A stretch of 64,000 nucleotides of DNA from Triops longicaudatus (taxonomy: Eukaryota > Arthropoda > Branchiopoda > Notostraca > Triopsidae): NCBI GenBank assembly GCA_022885665.1, contig JAGQDJ010000157.1:62001-126000 (forward strand), given 5' to 3'. Below are positions 36,967 to 47,326 of this stretch, one piece after another. A program made the position numbers and the translations under genes. Below the pieces are notes generated by a model. The model made no database searches, was not told where the DNA came from, and worked only from the letters and a program-made list of their open reading frames with translations. Position 1 is the stretch's first letter, and each line of letters begins with the position of its first letter.

Positions 36967-37300
36967 AACGTTGTCCGTTGCGATCTCTCATAAAGCAGTC
37001 AGACACACGGATGGTGAGGATACCGCACCAAAAACATGAACTTGGATTTCGTATGTTTCTGGTGTTATACCACTTCCGGGTCCTTTCCATACAAAGCAAA
37101 ATGCTGACCTGTCGTCTTCGGTAACCAGTACTTGATGGTACAATTTTCAACGTCGACCGGGTTTTTTCTTCATCGTAAAAGAATGCCTATTAAATCAGTA
37201 AGGAAGTAACGGCCCTTTGGGAGATTCTCGGGAAGGCTTGTGCGAGCATATTTCGCAGAGGCATCAAATACGACGCGGACTTCGTTGGGAGTATGAGGAT
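36967..37300 (-). pseudogene. BEL/Pao reverse-transcriptase fragment
   Basis: On the minus strand, EVRVVFDASAKYARTSLPEN and TDLIGILLR match the K-V-R-V-V-F-D-A-x-A-x-x-x-G-x-S-L-N block of BEL/Pao polymerases. Further on, after a frame change, VHVFGAVSSPSVC corresponds to the F-G-A-x-S-S-P motif. The relic abuts the RPL5 piece. Confidence 0.75.
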
Positions 37301-37318
37301 TGTACATAGTATAGGTAT

Positions 37319-37391
37319 GAGGAGTATAGGTAGTATAGAGGAGTATAGGTAGTATAGAGGAGTATAGGTAGTATAGAGGAGTATAGGTATG
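37319..37391. repeat. 19-bp tandem repeat, nearly four copies
   Basis: The unit GAGGAGTATAGGTAGTATA repeats three times exactly and then partially. Upstream, 37297-37318 holds a degenerate version. Confidence 0.9.
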
Positions 37392-37683
37392 AGTACAGCG
37401 TTGTGTGGAAGGTACCACTTTTACCTTATGGGCTTTCTAGTTGGTTAATTGGTACTTCCCGTGCGTGACCTATCTGAATGTACTCAACAACGTTTGAGTA
37501 TTTTTTTGGGGCTAATTCAGGATCTCTCAATAGTTTTCGTATCAATACTGATACATCAGTAACTATTGAAGTGAAACGATGTACGGCAACGAGCAAAGCT
37601 CGCGCCGACGAAAGAAGTAAAAAAAAAATAATTTTCGTTCTATAGCAAAAAAAAACTGAATGACTCATTTTTTTTTACTTTGG

Positions 37684-37840
37684 CTATAATGGATTTATCG
37701 GTGTTTCGTGAAGAAGATCAACGACCATATTGTTGTATACTTCAGTATATGGGACGAAAATAGCATACTGACAGTCTTCGTCGACTTTAGCGATTTTGCT
37801 CGTGTCCATCGCTCGTTCTCTGTCACTGTCTGCAAGTCGT
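37684..37840 (-). pseudogene. Single exon of a kinesin motor domain (KIF20/KIF23-like)
   Basis: On the minus strand a 3' splice site (TTCATTTTCAG) precedes an exon reading IAKVDEDCQYAIFVPYTEVY and then NNMVVDLLHETP. The V-F-V-S-Y-x-E-I-Y-N-x-x-x-x-D-L-L pattern is a core kinesin motor strand-helix. The acidic D-E-D before it suggests the kinesin-6 group. The frame then ends, and no neighbouring kinesin exons were seen, so it is an isolated fragment. Confidence 0.7.
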
Positions 37841-37992
37841 CTGAAAATGAATAAATAAATTAAGTAATGCACTCTCAAAGAGGCATTTCCAAATATTACG
37901 CACCACTTGCGTGTTTTTTGCAGTTTTTAGCGTTATTCTGACGATCAAACATAGTATCAGCATACGTCTCGGCATGCGAAGTTTGTTCGTGT

Positions 37993-38217
37993 TCAACAGC
38001 AGGACGTTAGAAATGTACGCCTTTTGAAGCGTACTGGTTCTGGAGTCGCCGGAGGTGTTTCAACAGGGGTTGTAAATGGACGGTCATTCTTTTTATCACT
38101 GCTGCACGCAAGGTCTTTAATACACAGAGGCTGTGATGTCTGGATGTGAAATTCGAAATTCGTTGGTAGTGAAATTCGAAAGCGCTGCAAATGTGCCAGA
38201 CAGTCTCTTGCTTTCAA
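37993..38217 (-). pseudogene. BTB-TTK type fragment (end of BTB domain plus linker), degraded copy
   Basis: The minus-strand frame contains FEFHIQTSQPLCIKDLACSS and then a KKNDRPFTTPVETPPATPEP linker. It parallels the piece at 40984-41520 (FIHIAQSLGIRGLVG and a TPVATPPASPDP linker) position for position, so both derive from one BTB gene. Cut off on both sides. Confidence 0.6.
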
Positions 38218-38832
38218 CTGTTTGTTGTCAAAAAAGCTTCAAAACAAAGCTTGATTTTGGTGTATTAAGGACGCCTATTCATCGCTGAATCTAACCCGAC
38301 GCCTATTTTTTTTTTTTTTCGTAGTTAAGAAGCAGTAGATGGCCTATGTTTTCCCACAAAAAGCTCAATGTTACACCATGAGTTCAGAATTATCCCGAAA
38401 ATGGGTAATGGCATAAAGGAACGTGTGAGCCCTTACGGGAGAACATTTCTTGACGTGAAACATGAGTTTAGAGAACTCATTTTTAATCAATAGCTAGTTA
38501 ATGTATGATTGCAAAGCCCTTTTGATTAGAGAATGTTCTGTATGTAACTGAACAAGCAAAAGTTCCTTCCCTGGAGTATTCGAAGTGCATTGTCTACCGA
38601 AACGTACCTTCCAGTAGGACTGGTAGAAACCGGTAATAACTTACCTTTCCGGAGAGTAGAGAGTTCACGAAAGATAGGGACCGAGCAGACGCTTCAAAAG
38701 ACGTACGTTTCTAACGTCGTGCTGATAAACACGAACAAACCTCGCATGCCGAGACGTCCAGTACGTGTTCTGCACCCATAAAAAGCCGTAATACTGAGCG
38801 CGTGTGGATTTCTTTGTCCCCTGTACGCAGCA

Positions 38833-38871
38833 ATGGATAACCAAGAATTTTGTGTGAGGTGGAACAATCAC
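38833..38871 (+). pseudogene. N-terminal start of a BTB-TTK protein (FCVRWNNH)
   Basis: The ATG at 38833 opens MDNQEFCVRWNNH. The family N-terminus F-C-L-R-W-N-N-H-x-x-N-L is diagnostic of arthropod BTB-TTK factors. After the His codon the sequence is no longer BTB-like. A possible donor GTTTAT follows, but no continuing exon on this strand was found. The rest of the BTB fold seen nearby is on the opposite strand. Confidence 0.65.
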
Positions 38872-39060
38872 GTTTATTTCTGCGTTTGGTTCTTTACTGG
38901 AAAATGAAACACTGCTAGTTAGTTAATAGAATATCTATGGTGGATGTGACCTTGTCAACAGGGTGGACATGTTACAAGACAATTCCTTAGGAAGTTCATA
39001 ACAGAAGAATACTTTCACCTATCTCAAAATTTCAACATCTTGAGTATGTGTATGGCTCCA

Positions 39061-39774
39061 TCATGGATTCTTCTTGTTCGAGTGATTAATTTTTGGGATG
39101 TGCGTTGTGGTGGTGCCAATAAGCGTTGAGGAGAGGAGGTTGACTGCGTTGTCTAGTTGGTCGCTGGAGCGTAGGTTTGTCAGAGGTACTTTTAATCTTT
39201 TTAATTGGTTTGTAAGTTCTTCATTGAGAGATTTCCAGTTGGCTTTACTGTAGTTCCAAATGTGGGGAGAGAATTGTCGGACTGACGCTTTTATCCGTAT
39301 CGAGATGGCGTCATGGTCTGATGAGTTTGGGAAGTATTCGCTATTTAAGGGTGTTAAGCGGATATATTCTGCAATTCTTTCCGAAGCCCAAACAAGGTCT
39401 AGGGTCGAGGTATCCCCTCTTTTGTTATGAAATGTCGGGGTGTTCCAATCGTTTAGTAAAACCATGTTCTTCCCTGTGGTGAAGTCGTATAGTTGGGAGC
39501 CCGCTTTGTCTGGTGGTTTGTTTTCCCACATCCAGTGATGAGCATTGAAGTCCCCACATAGAATGATGGGGTTTGTGGTGCCGTTCAGTTGGTCCCATAT
39601 ACTGTTGAGGATTTCAAGGGTGTCTTCGGTATGTCTTCTGTAGACGCAGACCAGAAATATGGGGGTTAGGTTCAAAGTGTGAATTTTGGAGATGGAGTAT
39701 AGTTCTTGTGTCGTTTGAATTTGGAAGTGTGCGTTCAATTGATGCGTGAAAAATTTTCTTGCGCATGTCTTCAA
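39061..39774 (-). pseudogene. Non-LTR retrotransposon endonuclease fragment (Jockey/I-like)
   Basis: An open frame of 237 codons carries ILCGDFNAHHWMWENK, then LLNDWNTPTFHN, STLDLVWASERI and SSDHDAISIRI. These are the D-F-N-A-H, T-x-D-L and S-D-H motifs of apurinic endonuclease-like domains in Jockey/R1/I retrotransposons. The N-terminal catalytic Glu region and the following reverse transcriptase are absent, so it is a remnant. The frame is unbroken, implying fairly recent insertion. Confidence 0.85.
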
Positions 39775-40134
39775 TTATTAATCTTATTAGTCGATGGTCG
39801 TTGTCTTAAAGGATAGTGTCACTGATACAACTTACTTACGATGACAGGGAACTATACTGTTAAAATTAACCACTTTGATCACTTGAATAAATGTAATAAA
39901 CCTCTTTCCATTTCCTGCCACAGCGCATTGCCTCCCACTTTGCCATAAGCGTTCTTATCTCTGTTGTACTTCAAGATCGCTGTTTGCTCGACTGGACTGA
40001 AGTTTGAAAAGAAAAATTTGACAACGTGTTTTGTAAATAATATAATCAATATTTTCGACAAGTTCGTTTACAAAATCGAAAAAAGGTTATTAACTTAAAC
40101 GAACATTCATTTTCGTTTGTGCGTGCGCTTTTTC

Positions 40135-40322
40135 AGTGGCGGCGCCAGGGGTTGCCCCGACAGATATTCGGTTTCCCCGACGGGGTGTCCATACCCATTG
40201 ACTGTATGCAGATACCCATTTATAGGTCTCTCCGACACCCATGTATGGCCTTCCCCGACGGGGTTCAGCAATTCCCGGACATGATGTCCATGGACACCCT
40301 GTCACCCCCTGGCGCCGCCTCT
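40135..40322 (+). mobile_element. 188-bp TIR DNA transposon with exact 10-bp target duplication
   Basis: Termini AGTGGCGGCGCCAGGGG and the complement of AGAGGCGGCGCCAGGGG form 17-bp inverted repeats with one mismatch. Exact 10-bp direct repeats GCGCTTTTTC flank it (40125-40134 and 40323-40332). Internally the CCCCGACGGGG motif occurs twice. It is an internally deleted relative of 30439-31176, non-autonomous. Confidence 0.92.
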
Positions 40323-40859
40323 GCGCTTTTTCCATGTGAAAAAGCGCTGTTTTCAAGAGGCGGAGCAACGTAAGAAAAATACGGAGAAGTCTGGACACCA
40401 TTCTCAAAAACATTTCGGAAAAATCCACAGGGGAAGAAACGTACGGGAAACCCCGCCAGTCAGGGCACACCTTTAGTAGCTCACCCGATCATGTTTCGCT
40501 CCCTTTATGCTCCCTTTTGAATAGCAAAACTCCAAACAAGTAAAAAGATTACGCTTTATTGTTCAACATTTTATTGCTACAATGCCACGCGACAATTTAA
40601 CAATTAACAAATTCCAAAGCCAACGAGCAAAGCCAAAGGCTAAGTCGCATGTCCAAGTTGGGTAAGTCGCATCCTCCGGGCCGGGCTGGTCGGGAGCCGA
40701 TTCTTCTTCAAGGCATTGCCGGATCTTCTCCAAGGCTCGCTTGGCTGCTTCTCGGCGATTGTTGGTGGTAATTTGGTCGGAAACAGGATTGGCATGTGGT
40801 ATGACGTCATGTACATGCTCTCAGTTAGAACGTGGCCTCGAGGGCAGGTATACCCGGAG

Positions 40860-41015
40860 AGAGGTTAGGTAAGGTCAGACGAGAGGAAAGAGAGAGTTGA
40901 GTGGTAATAGAGTCACCATCGTGAGCCTTGTACATCCACCCGCATTGAGCTCAATACACGTAACCTTAGTACCGGATTTCAGTTTAAAAGTTATACCATG
41001 GCGCAGTCGGTCTAA
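40860..41015 (+). repeat. Possible LTR end with primer-binding-site-like sequence
   Basis: A purine-rich stretch with TTAGGT is followed by TATACCATGGCGCAGTCGG. TGGCGCAGTCGG resembles gypsy-type primer-binding sites (a TGG start complementary to a tRNA CCA end). No matching second LTR was found, so this is tentative. Confidence 0.25.
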
Positions 41016-41520
41016 AAGCTATACCAGTATGGCCCTCAGCTGCCGACAACACCGGTGTTCCAGTTTCAATGGCTTTCGTTGGAGCTTGACGAGCTTTGCT
41101 TTCAGAAGCGGAGCATGTTGTTGGCGTAACTGTCGAAGATGTACAAACCCTGGGCTGTACAGTGCTAGACGAAGGGGATTCATTATCATTGTTGGTTGAC
41201 AAGGGGTTATGATGATGAGAATGAAGACGTTGGCATTTGGAACAGTCATTTACGGTAGGAGATGAGACATGTGGAGCGGGAGGAGGAGCAGGTTCAGGTG
41301 CTGGATCTGGAGAAGCCGGAGGTGTTGCCACTGGGGTTTTAAGCGGAGGGTCTTTATTTTTTTCACAGCTGCCCACAAGGCCTCTAATACCAAGAGACTG
41401 CGCTATGTGGATAAATGATGCCACCTGATTTTGCGGCACATTCACCTCTCATCGGTATATGTAGCTCGTTAAAGCTTTCAACTCCTCAAAACGTACGTCT
41501 TTCATTTACATAACCACATG
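40984..41520 (-). pseudogene. BTB-TTK gene fragment: C-terminal half of BTB domain plus Pro/Ser-rich linker
   Basis: On the minus strand MKDVRFEELKALTSYIYR is followed by a stop codon (TGA where a Gly codon is expected) and then EVNVPQNQVASFIHIAQSLG and IRGLVG. This is the typical D-V-x-F-x-E-L-K-A-L-L-x-F-I-Y-R-G-E-V-N-V-x-Q end of a BTB-TTK domain. A Pro/Ala-rich linker with PAPEPAPPPAPHVSS and a Cys/His cluster (DCSKCQRLHSHHH) follow. Nonsense mutation and missing first half make it a pseudogene. Confidence 0.75.
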
Positions 41521-44500
41521 TTTCTCCTGCTGCTGGGTCAATATTTCCTAAAATAAAATAAATGATTACTTAGTTGAGGCATATTTGGTTACTAAAACCG
41601 TTTCCGTCTGTAAAAAAATAAAGGCTACTTCCGTAGTCAGTGTCACATTCACATCATGCGAGCCCATGATGTGAATGTTAATTGCATTAGGGCTCGGCTC
41701 ACTTTTCTTTATCTATTTTGCATGATAGCGGAATAGTGACATGGTGTTTGCCCAGTAGTACACCATCCAAATGGAGTCAGTACCGCCCATGGTCCATTAG
41801 TACCTGCAGGTGGTTTTTGAGTTGCTCGTGTGCTTGTGGTATGTCCGCTCCAATCAAAACCTTAACCTTGCTGGTGTCGATATTGTGGAGTGTTAAATCT
41901 TTCAAGTGTTTTCATTTTTTTTTTTTACTTGAGGCCAACTGATGCACCGATCTGTAAGGTTAACGTGGGGAATAGGCGAAACGTTCTCATCTCCATTACC
42001 CTACCATCTGTACAGTTGTCAATCTTAAAATCTGTTGTTCTGCTCTTGAATAAGGGGTCTTTACCATGAAAGGTTCCGAAGCGGATCATTTTCGTGGGTT
42101 ATTTCAAACCGATCTTTTCTTACATATCTTGAAAACTTGTGTGTGCTGCGCAAATGTTAACCCTACAACAGCTGATACAGTAAAATGTCGCTATAACACA
42201 CGCAATGGGACACAAATCTTATACGTTAAGAGTTGATTATAACGCAATAGCCGACATTCTTTCAAATTGCCTCAGAAAATAATGTAACTGTTATTTTCTG
42301 TCATTCTTATTATTTTACGGTTCATGTCAAGTGTAACTGGACGCCGCTTCGTAAAAGCAGTCTTTGTGCCATTTTTGGACGAAAACATAAACAACAGTCG
42401 ATTTTTTATTCGTGTTTTCATTAAGGTGTTTTAAGTCTATTGTCTATTTTTCAAAATATGCAATCGACTAATTTTCTGATGGCAAAACGCATAGACAAAT
42501 CATCTTTCATCTAAGTTCAAATTGTGTACCAAGTACTTCGTTGTGTACAGTTGGAAGAGCCTCCAGTTGTCATGATCGTTTGGAATGTTTTTGTCATCCT
42601 GAAGCGTACAAAGCTTTCCAAAAAAAAATGAGCCCAACAAAGAGTCCTATGCTAGCGGTAAGGCACTGTATAAAAAGTGACGCTGCGGCCATAAAGCCTC
42701 AAGAGGGAACTCGCGCAACTGCCGTGGCGTTAGGCACAGATTTTTTTTTTTAATACTGTACATTCCTCATCTGACAGCTAGAACACTAGTTCATCTCCTG
42801 TCCCATTAATTTAGTTTTAGCTAGAGTTTTGTCTCTACGTGAAGTAATAATGAAAAAGAACAAAAATGTGCCCACACTGTCCCGTACCTCCTCTAGGTTG
42901 TTTAAGGTGCTTTTGAATACAGTCGATCTCACGTAACTTCGACGCGGTTAGCCTTAAATCTCGCTTAACTTCAAGCCAAGCTGAAGTCCCATGTCACGCC
43001 AATTTAAATTCAATGAAAACAGACTCAGTTTTTACCAACTCTGTTAGCTTCAGTATTCATGGTTTCTTTTTTTTTACAAAAAAATCACCTTTACAGTCCT
43101 CCATTTTGTGTTTTGCATTTCCCGATCAGTTGTCTTGCAGAAAGAATGCAGAAGTCTAACAACAGCACCGCGAGATGAAGGTCTGGCTTATTTAACTGAC
43201 ACTTAAACTTAAAGTACAATTTCTAATGTCACTTACTACTTTTCATTGACACATTGGTTTTTACGTATGTATTTCTAGCTACGTCAAATATACATCTCAG
43301 GTAACATCTTATCCCGTTTAACTTCATAGTGACTGGTTAATCTTGAGCCTATGAAGTTACGCGAGTACATATGAATTTTATTTCTGTAAAACGGAACACT
43401 TTCTTACATAACGTAAAAACTTCACATTATATGTCACAATGTTAAACAACGAAAGAGATAAATCATTTAATTATTTTCCGATTACTACAAATGCATTGTT
43501 TCGCCTGACGGTCCATCCGAATCTCCAGTTTTCGTCCTATGCCAAAATTCTGCCCTTTACTTGGTTTTCCGGAAAGTAAATCCATCCAGCGGCATTATTA
43601 GGACGGATTTTCGACTGATGTCAGAAGTAACGCATCGCGTTTCTAGACTGAATGTCTACAAGACATTTTATATTGGAAACAGGTCCAGCAACAATACATA
43701 CTACTTGATGAATTATAATTTTTTTTTATTGGCCCGGATGGATTCGCTAATGAATATAACGTTTGTCGGCGGAGACGGAGAGGATGGCTTTTACACTGGA
43801 AAGATATCTTAAACCTTCACTTTGGGTTGAAACCAACTCCAGTTACTCCTGCAATGAGGACGTTCGTTGCTCCCCAGCTGAGGCGATTTTTGTTTTAAAA
43901 AAAAGACAGCCTCTTCATATACTTCAGTCTATTTATCTCTTAAATGAACGTTAAGTTACGTAGCCACAAGAGGCCCAGCAATTCCTTTATTGAGGTGTCA
44001 AGGTTGAAAAGAAGCGTCCTTCGCACGGTTGTGTTACAAACGGAGCTCAGATTTTCTTGGAACCAAGGTTATTTCGAAACTGATCTTGGATCTTTTGCGG
44101 TTCCTCAAAACCGCTTGCGGATCTTTTAGCAAGCCATGGCTCTCCGTAGACGGTTCTCACATCTCTCAAAACGGATCTTTACCAACGGCTCACGGATTTC
44201 AGTCGCGGCTCCCTCATTCCAGGAAATTGATCGCAAATCTTTGGAAAAGGCTCACGGATTTTTGTTGAAACCACGTGTCTCGGATCGCGATCCGAAATTT
44301 GCGAACCGGAACAAGATCCGCGATCTGTTAGAACTTTGTGGCTAATCGTAACGGATCAAATGTTCAATTTTTTGCTATCCGGATCTGGTCTGGGTCGATT
44401 TTGGATCCGATCCGCACATTTGTTGCGGCAGACGACTCATTTACGCAATTTCACTAAAACTTACTGTAGTGTGCGATGTGAAGTCAGATTGCGTACCTCT

Positions 44501-47326
44501 GTATATACTTTGATTTTCGCACAATGTATTACCGTACAGTTGTAAAGCTAATGCACATTCAGGAATGAAATTCTTCGTAAGGTTTACCTAAAATGCTATT
44601 TTGTCACCTCGATGGGCTTTATTTCCCGAACAGTGAAATAAATTGCCTATTTACTACGTCGTAAAGGGGAAAAAATATGTACAACACACCTTGCGACGTG
44701 TCTTTCCTTTTTAAATGTTGGTAAATACTACCTCGGTCATGTGCGGTGTCAATGTAAAAAGTAATAAATTGTGTTAAGCTGAGCCTATAGAGCAAAGGAT
44801 AGAAGCACACCAAGAAGTTTTTTGTGTGAATTTTTGTGAAATGTTAAACGGAACAGCGACAAAAGCCTCACCAGCATTTTATAAAACATGAGCAAAATCA
44901 GACAACCTAATATCTCCATTACTTTCGGTCTTTTCACATGGCTATTTTTTCCGACTGCTTATCGATATAAACCCGGATGCCAACAGACCTTAAAACCACG
45001 ATCCAACAGCGACTTGCTACCTGTTTTCTGCCCGTTAGCACTTTTCTGAGCCCTTGTTGACAGTCGGGTTGCCATCGCGAAAAATAAGCCTCATTTTGAC
45101 GACTCGGCCACCCCTTGTCGCATTCCTTCAGCCAACCCCTTTACAGCCCAATTCTTAAAGGGGTTAAGGTAAGTCAATGCTCCTTGCCCACGGGCATTTT
45201 ACCTCGTTTCAGTAGGGTTGGGAGGGGGGTGAACTGTATCGAGTGTTCTTTTCCTTATGTGAGTCTTCTGTCGCAAAGGTCGGGCGTAGTTGTCGTGTCT
45301 TACGGACGGATGATTTGGTCGTCTGCATACGCCTTAAGACATGACCAGAAATTTTTACAGCTGCAAGGAAAACTTTAGTTCTAAAGCTATGATTTATGTT
45401 ACAGTTGTGTTGCGTTGTGATTGACCATAGTTTCCTCTACAGTACTCTTGTTTCTCTGACTTAAAAATAAATTACAGTATATATTAAACGTTACACTCAG
45501 TCATTTTGATTTGAGCTTCACAACTATACAAACGCCAGTGTTGTAATGGTATTTTCCGTTGCTTGCAAAAACACTGTGAAACGGGTTCATTGTAAATGTC
45601 GATGAAAGGAATTGCACAAGCTAGGGGTATAAATATAAGTTGGCATATTCTGATTTGACCAGTTGCCAGACTTTCATCGAAAAGTTTACAAAGTGACACC
45701 CCGGTCGCAAGTTTCACCAGAAGGAAATACTTCGGCAAAATTCTTTGGAAGTGTCAAGTATTTGGATTCGCCTGATCATCGTAAAAACATGTAGAGTTCG
45801 CGAAGTATCTCCTGAAAGTAGTTTGAGAAGGACTACAACCCATTAGCTTTATAAAGCTGGCTGAGTTTGGGAAACTAGTAACACATGTAGATAGTAAGCT
45901 TTTGTGTCCGTCACTTGAAAAGCTCTCGAAGGTGTTAATTCCTCTGGCCGCTGAAAGACCGCGGAAACAAATGAAAAACGCCAAAAGGAATTGCCTCCGC
46001 TTTGATAGCAACTGAAGACGCTTTTAAGCGCACTTGTTGAGCTAGGAGAGATTGAGAAATGTGACTGAAAACCTGAAAAAGAATCCAATGAAATCTATGT
46101 CGCCGTAATTACTATATGCAATCATGCATTTCCCAGTGTAATATTTGGGGTTTAGTTTATCACATCGGCATCTTTAAACCAAAGTCAAGTGAGAGAATTC
46201 CTTATTTATCGTTAACTTTGAATGTTTTAGTTGCTAGCTCATTCCCATTCCGTAATTTATTGCTCGCCAACAGTAAATAAAAAGCCTCAAGGTACTTTTG
46301 GCTTTTCTTAGCATCATTTGATTTTCCTGAAGGGAAGGATATCTGAGAGAATTCCGTTTAGAAGGATCTTCCGTTCGTCTGCACTGTGAAATTGGCTGTA
46401 TTTATAACCAATTATGGCATTTTCACGTGATGCTGAGTCTGGAAAAACAAATGCTGGAATAATTTCTACATTACTTTTTATTTCAATCGTTAATACACTT
46501 GACAAACGTATCAAATTTACGGTGCACTTATAAATGAACGAGCATTTACGCCTGGCTAGCGCCGTTCTTGTTTCGTTGCTGTTGAATTTGATGAGCTGCT
46601 TTCATGGACGTAATTACGTTGCCGAAAGCTCAGAACAAATTGAGAACTGAAATGAAACACTAATAATATTTGTTAAGTATATTTACTGTACTTGGAGCGT
46701 CTTAAATTATTTCAAGCACCAAATATTTCAGCTGACAATAAGCTCGTCCACCTGTTCAGGGCAAACCATGATTTGAGAATTGTGGCGCAGTTGGGGTGTT
46801 ACTGTCCTACCAGCCAGAACCACTAAGCAAACGACGACAGCAGCAGTAAATTAACCTGTGGACAGCAGAAAATATAACAGAATAAACGCAAAAATAAACA
46901 ACAGGCATTAATGAAAAGTATCACAATATTACAGGTCCGCATGTGACTTACAACGCTGTTTACCTACTCTGTGTACCAAACGCTCTCAAGCTGTTGCTAT
47001 GGTACCGATTTTGTTCGTTAGAACCCACAGCGCATCTAAATCCATTGCCTATCTGTAGGTCACCGTGAAAGAACATACTGATACTTGGCTCAACGTAAAA
47101 TGCCCATCTTGCGAGAAAGTAACAATAAGTTATAACACGCATAAGAATACAAGACAAGGAACTAGGCACCTGCCGTTGACTACTAGTTAAGAAAAGGTTC
47201 TACAGGTGGCTGCAAAATTTGTCACTGAGGTGGTTCAAAGCTCACAAGAAATCAGTACTTTTGCCATACAAAGACAATAACCATACAAAAAAGAGTTGCT
47301 ATTTATTTTTCAAGTTCTTTTGTTCT
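41521..47326. other. Nearly 6 kb without a recognised gene
   Basis: No exon of a known family was identified. Repeated GGATCTTT/CGGATTT-type motifs occur at 44080-44400. ORFs at 42541-42753 (with SCHDRLECFCHPEAYKAF), 43561-43960 and 46314-46514 look partly coding but have no neighbours I can splice to and no family I recognise. The 3' UTR of POFUT1 should occupy the right-hand edge. Confidence 0.4.

Noticed and set aside
45754..46514. Minus-strand ORFs of 66-85 codons
   Set aside because: No recognised family, no consistent splice sites; kept only as part of the unannotated stretch.
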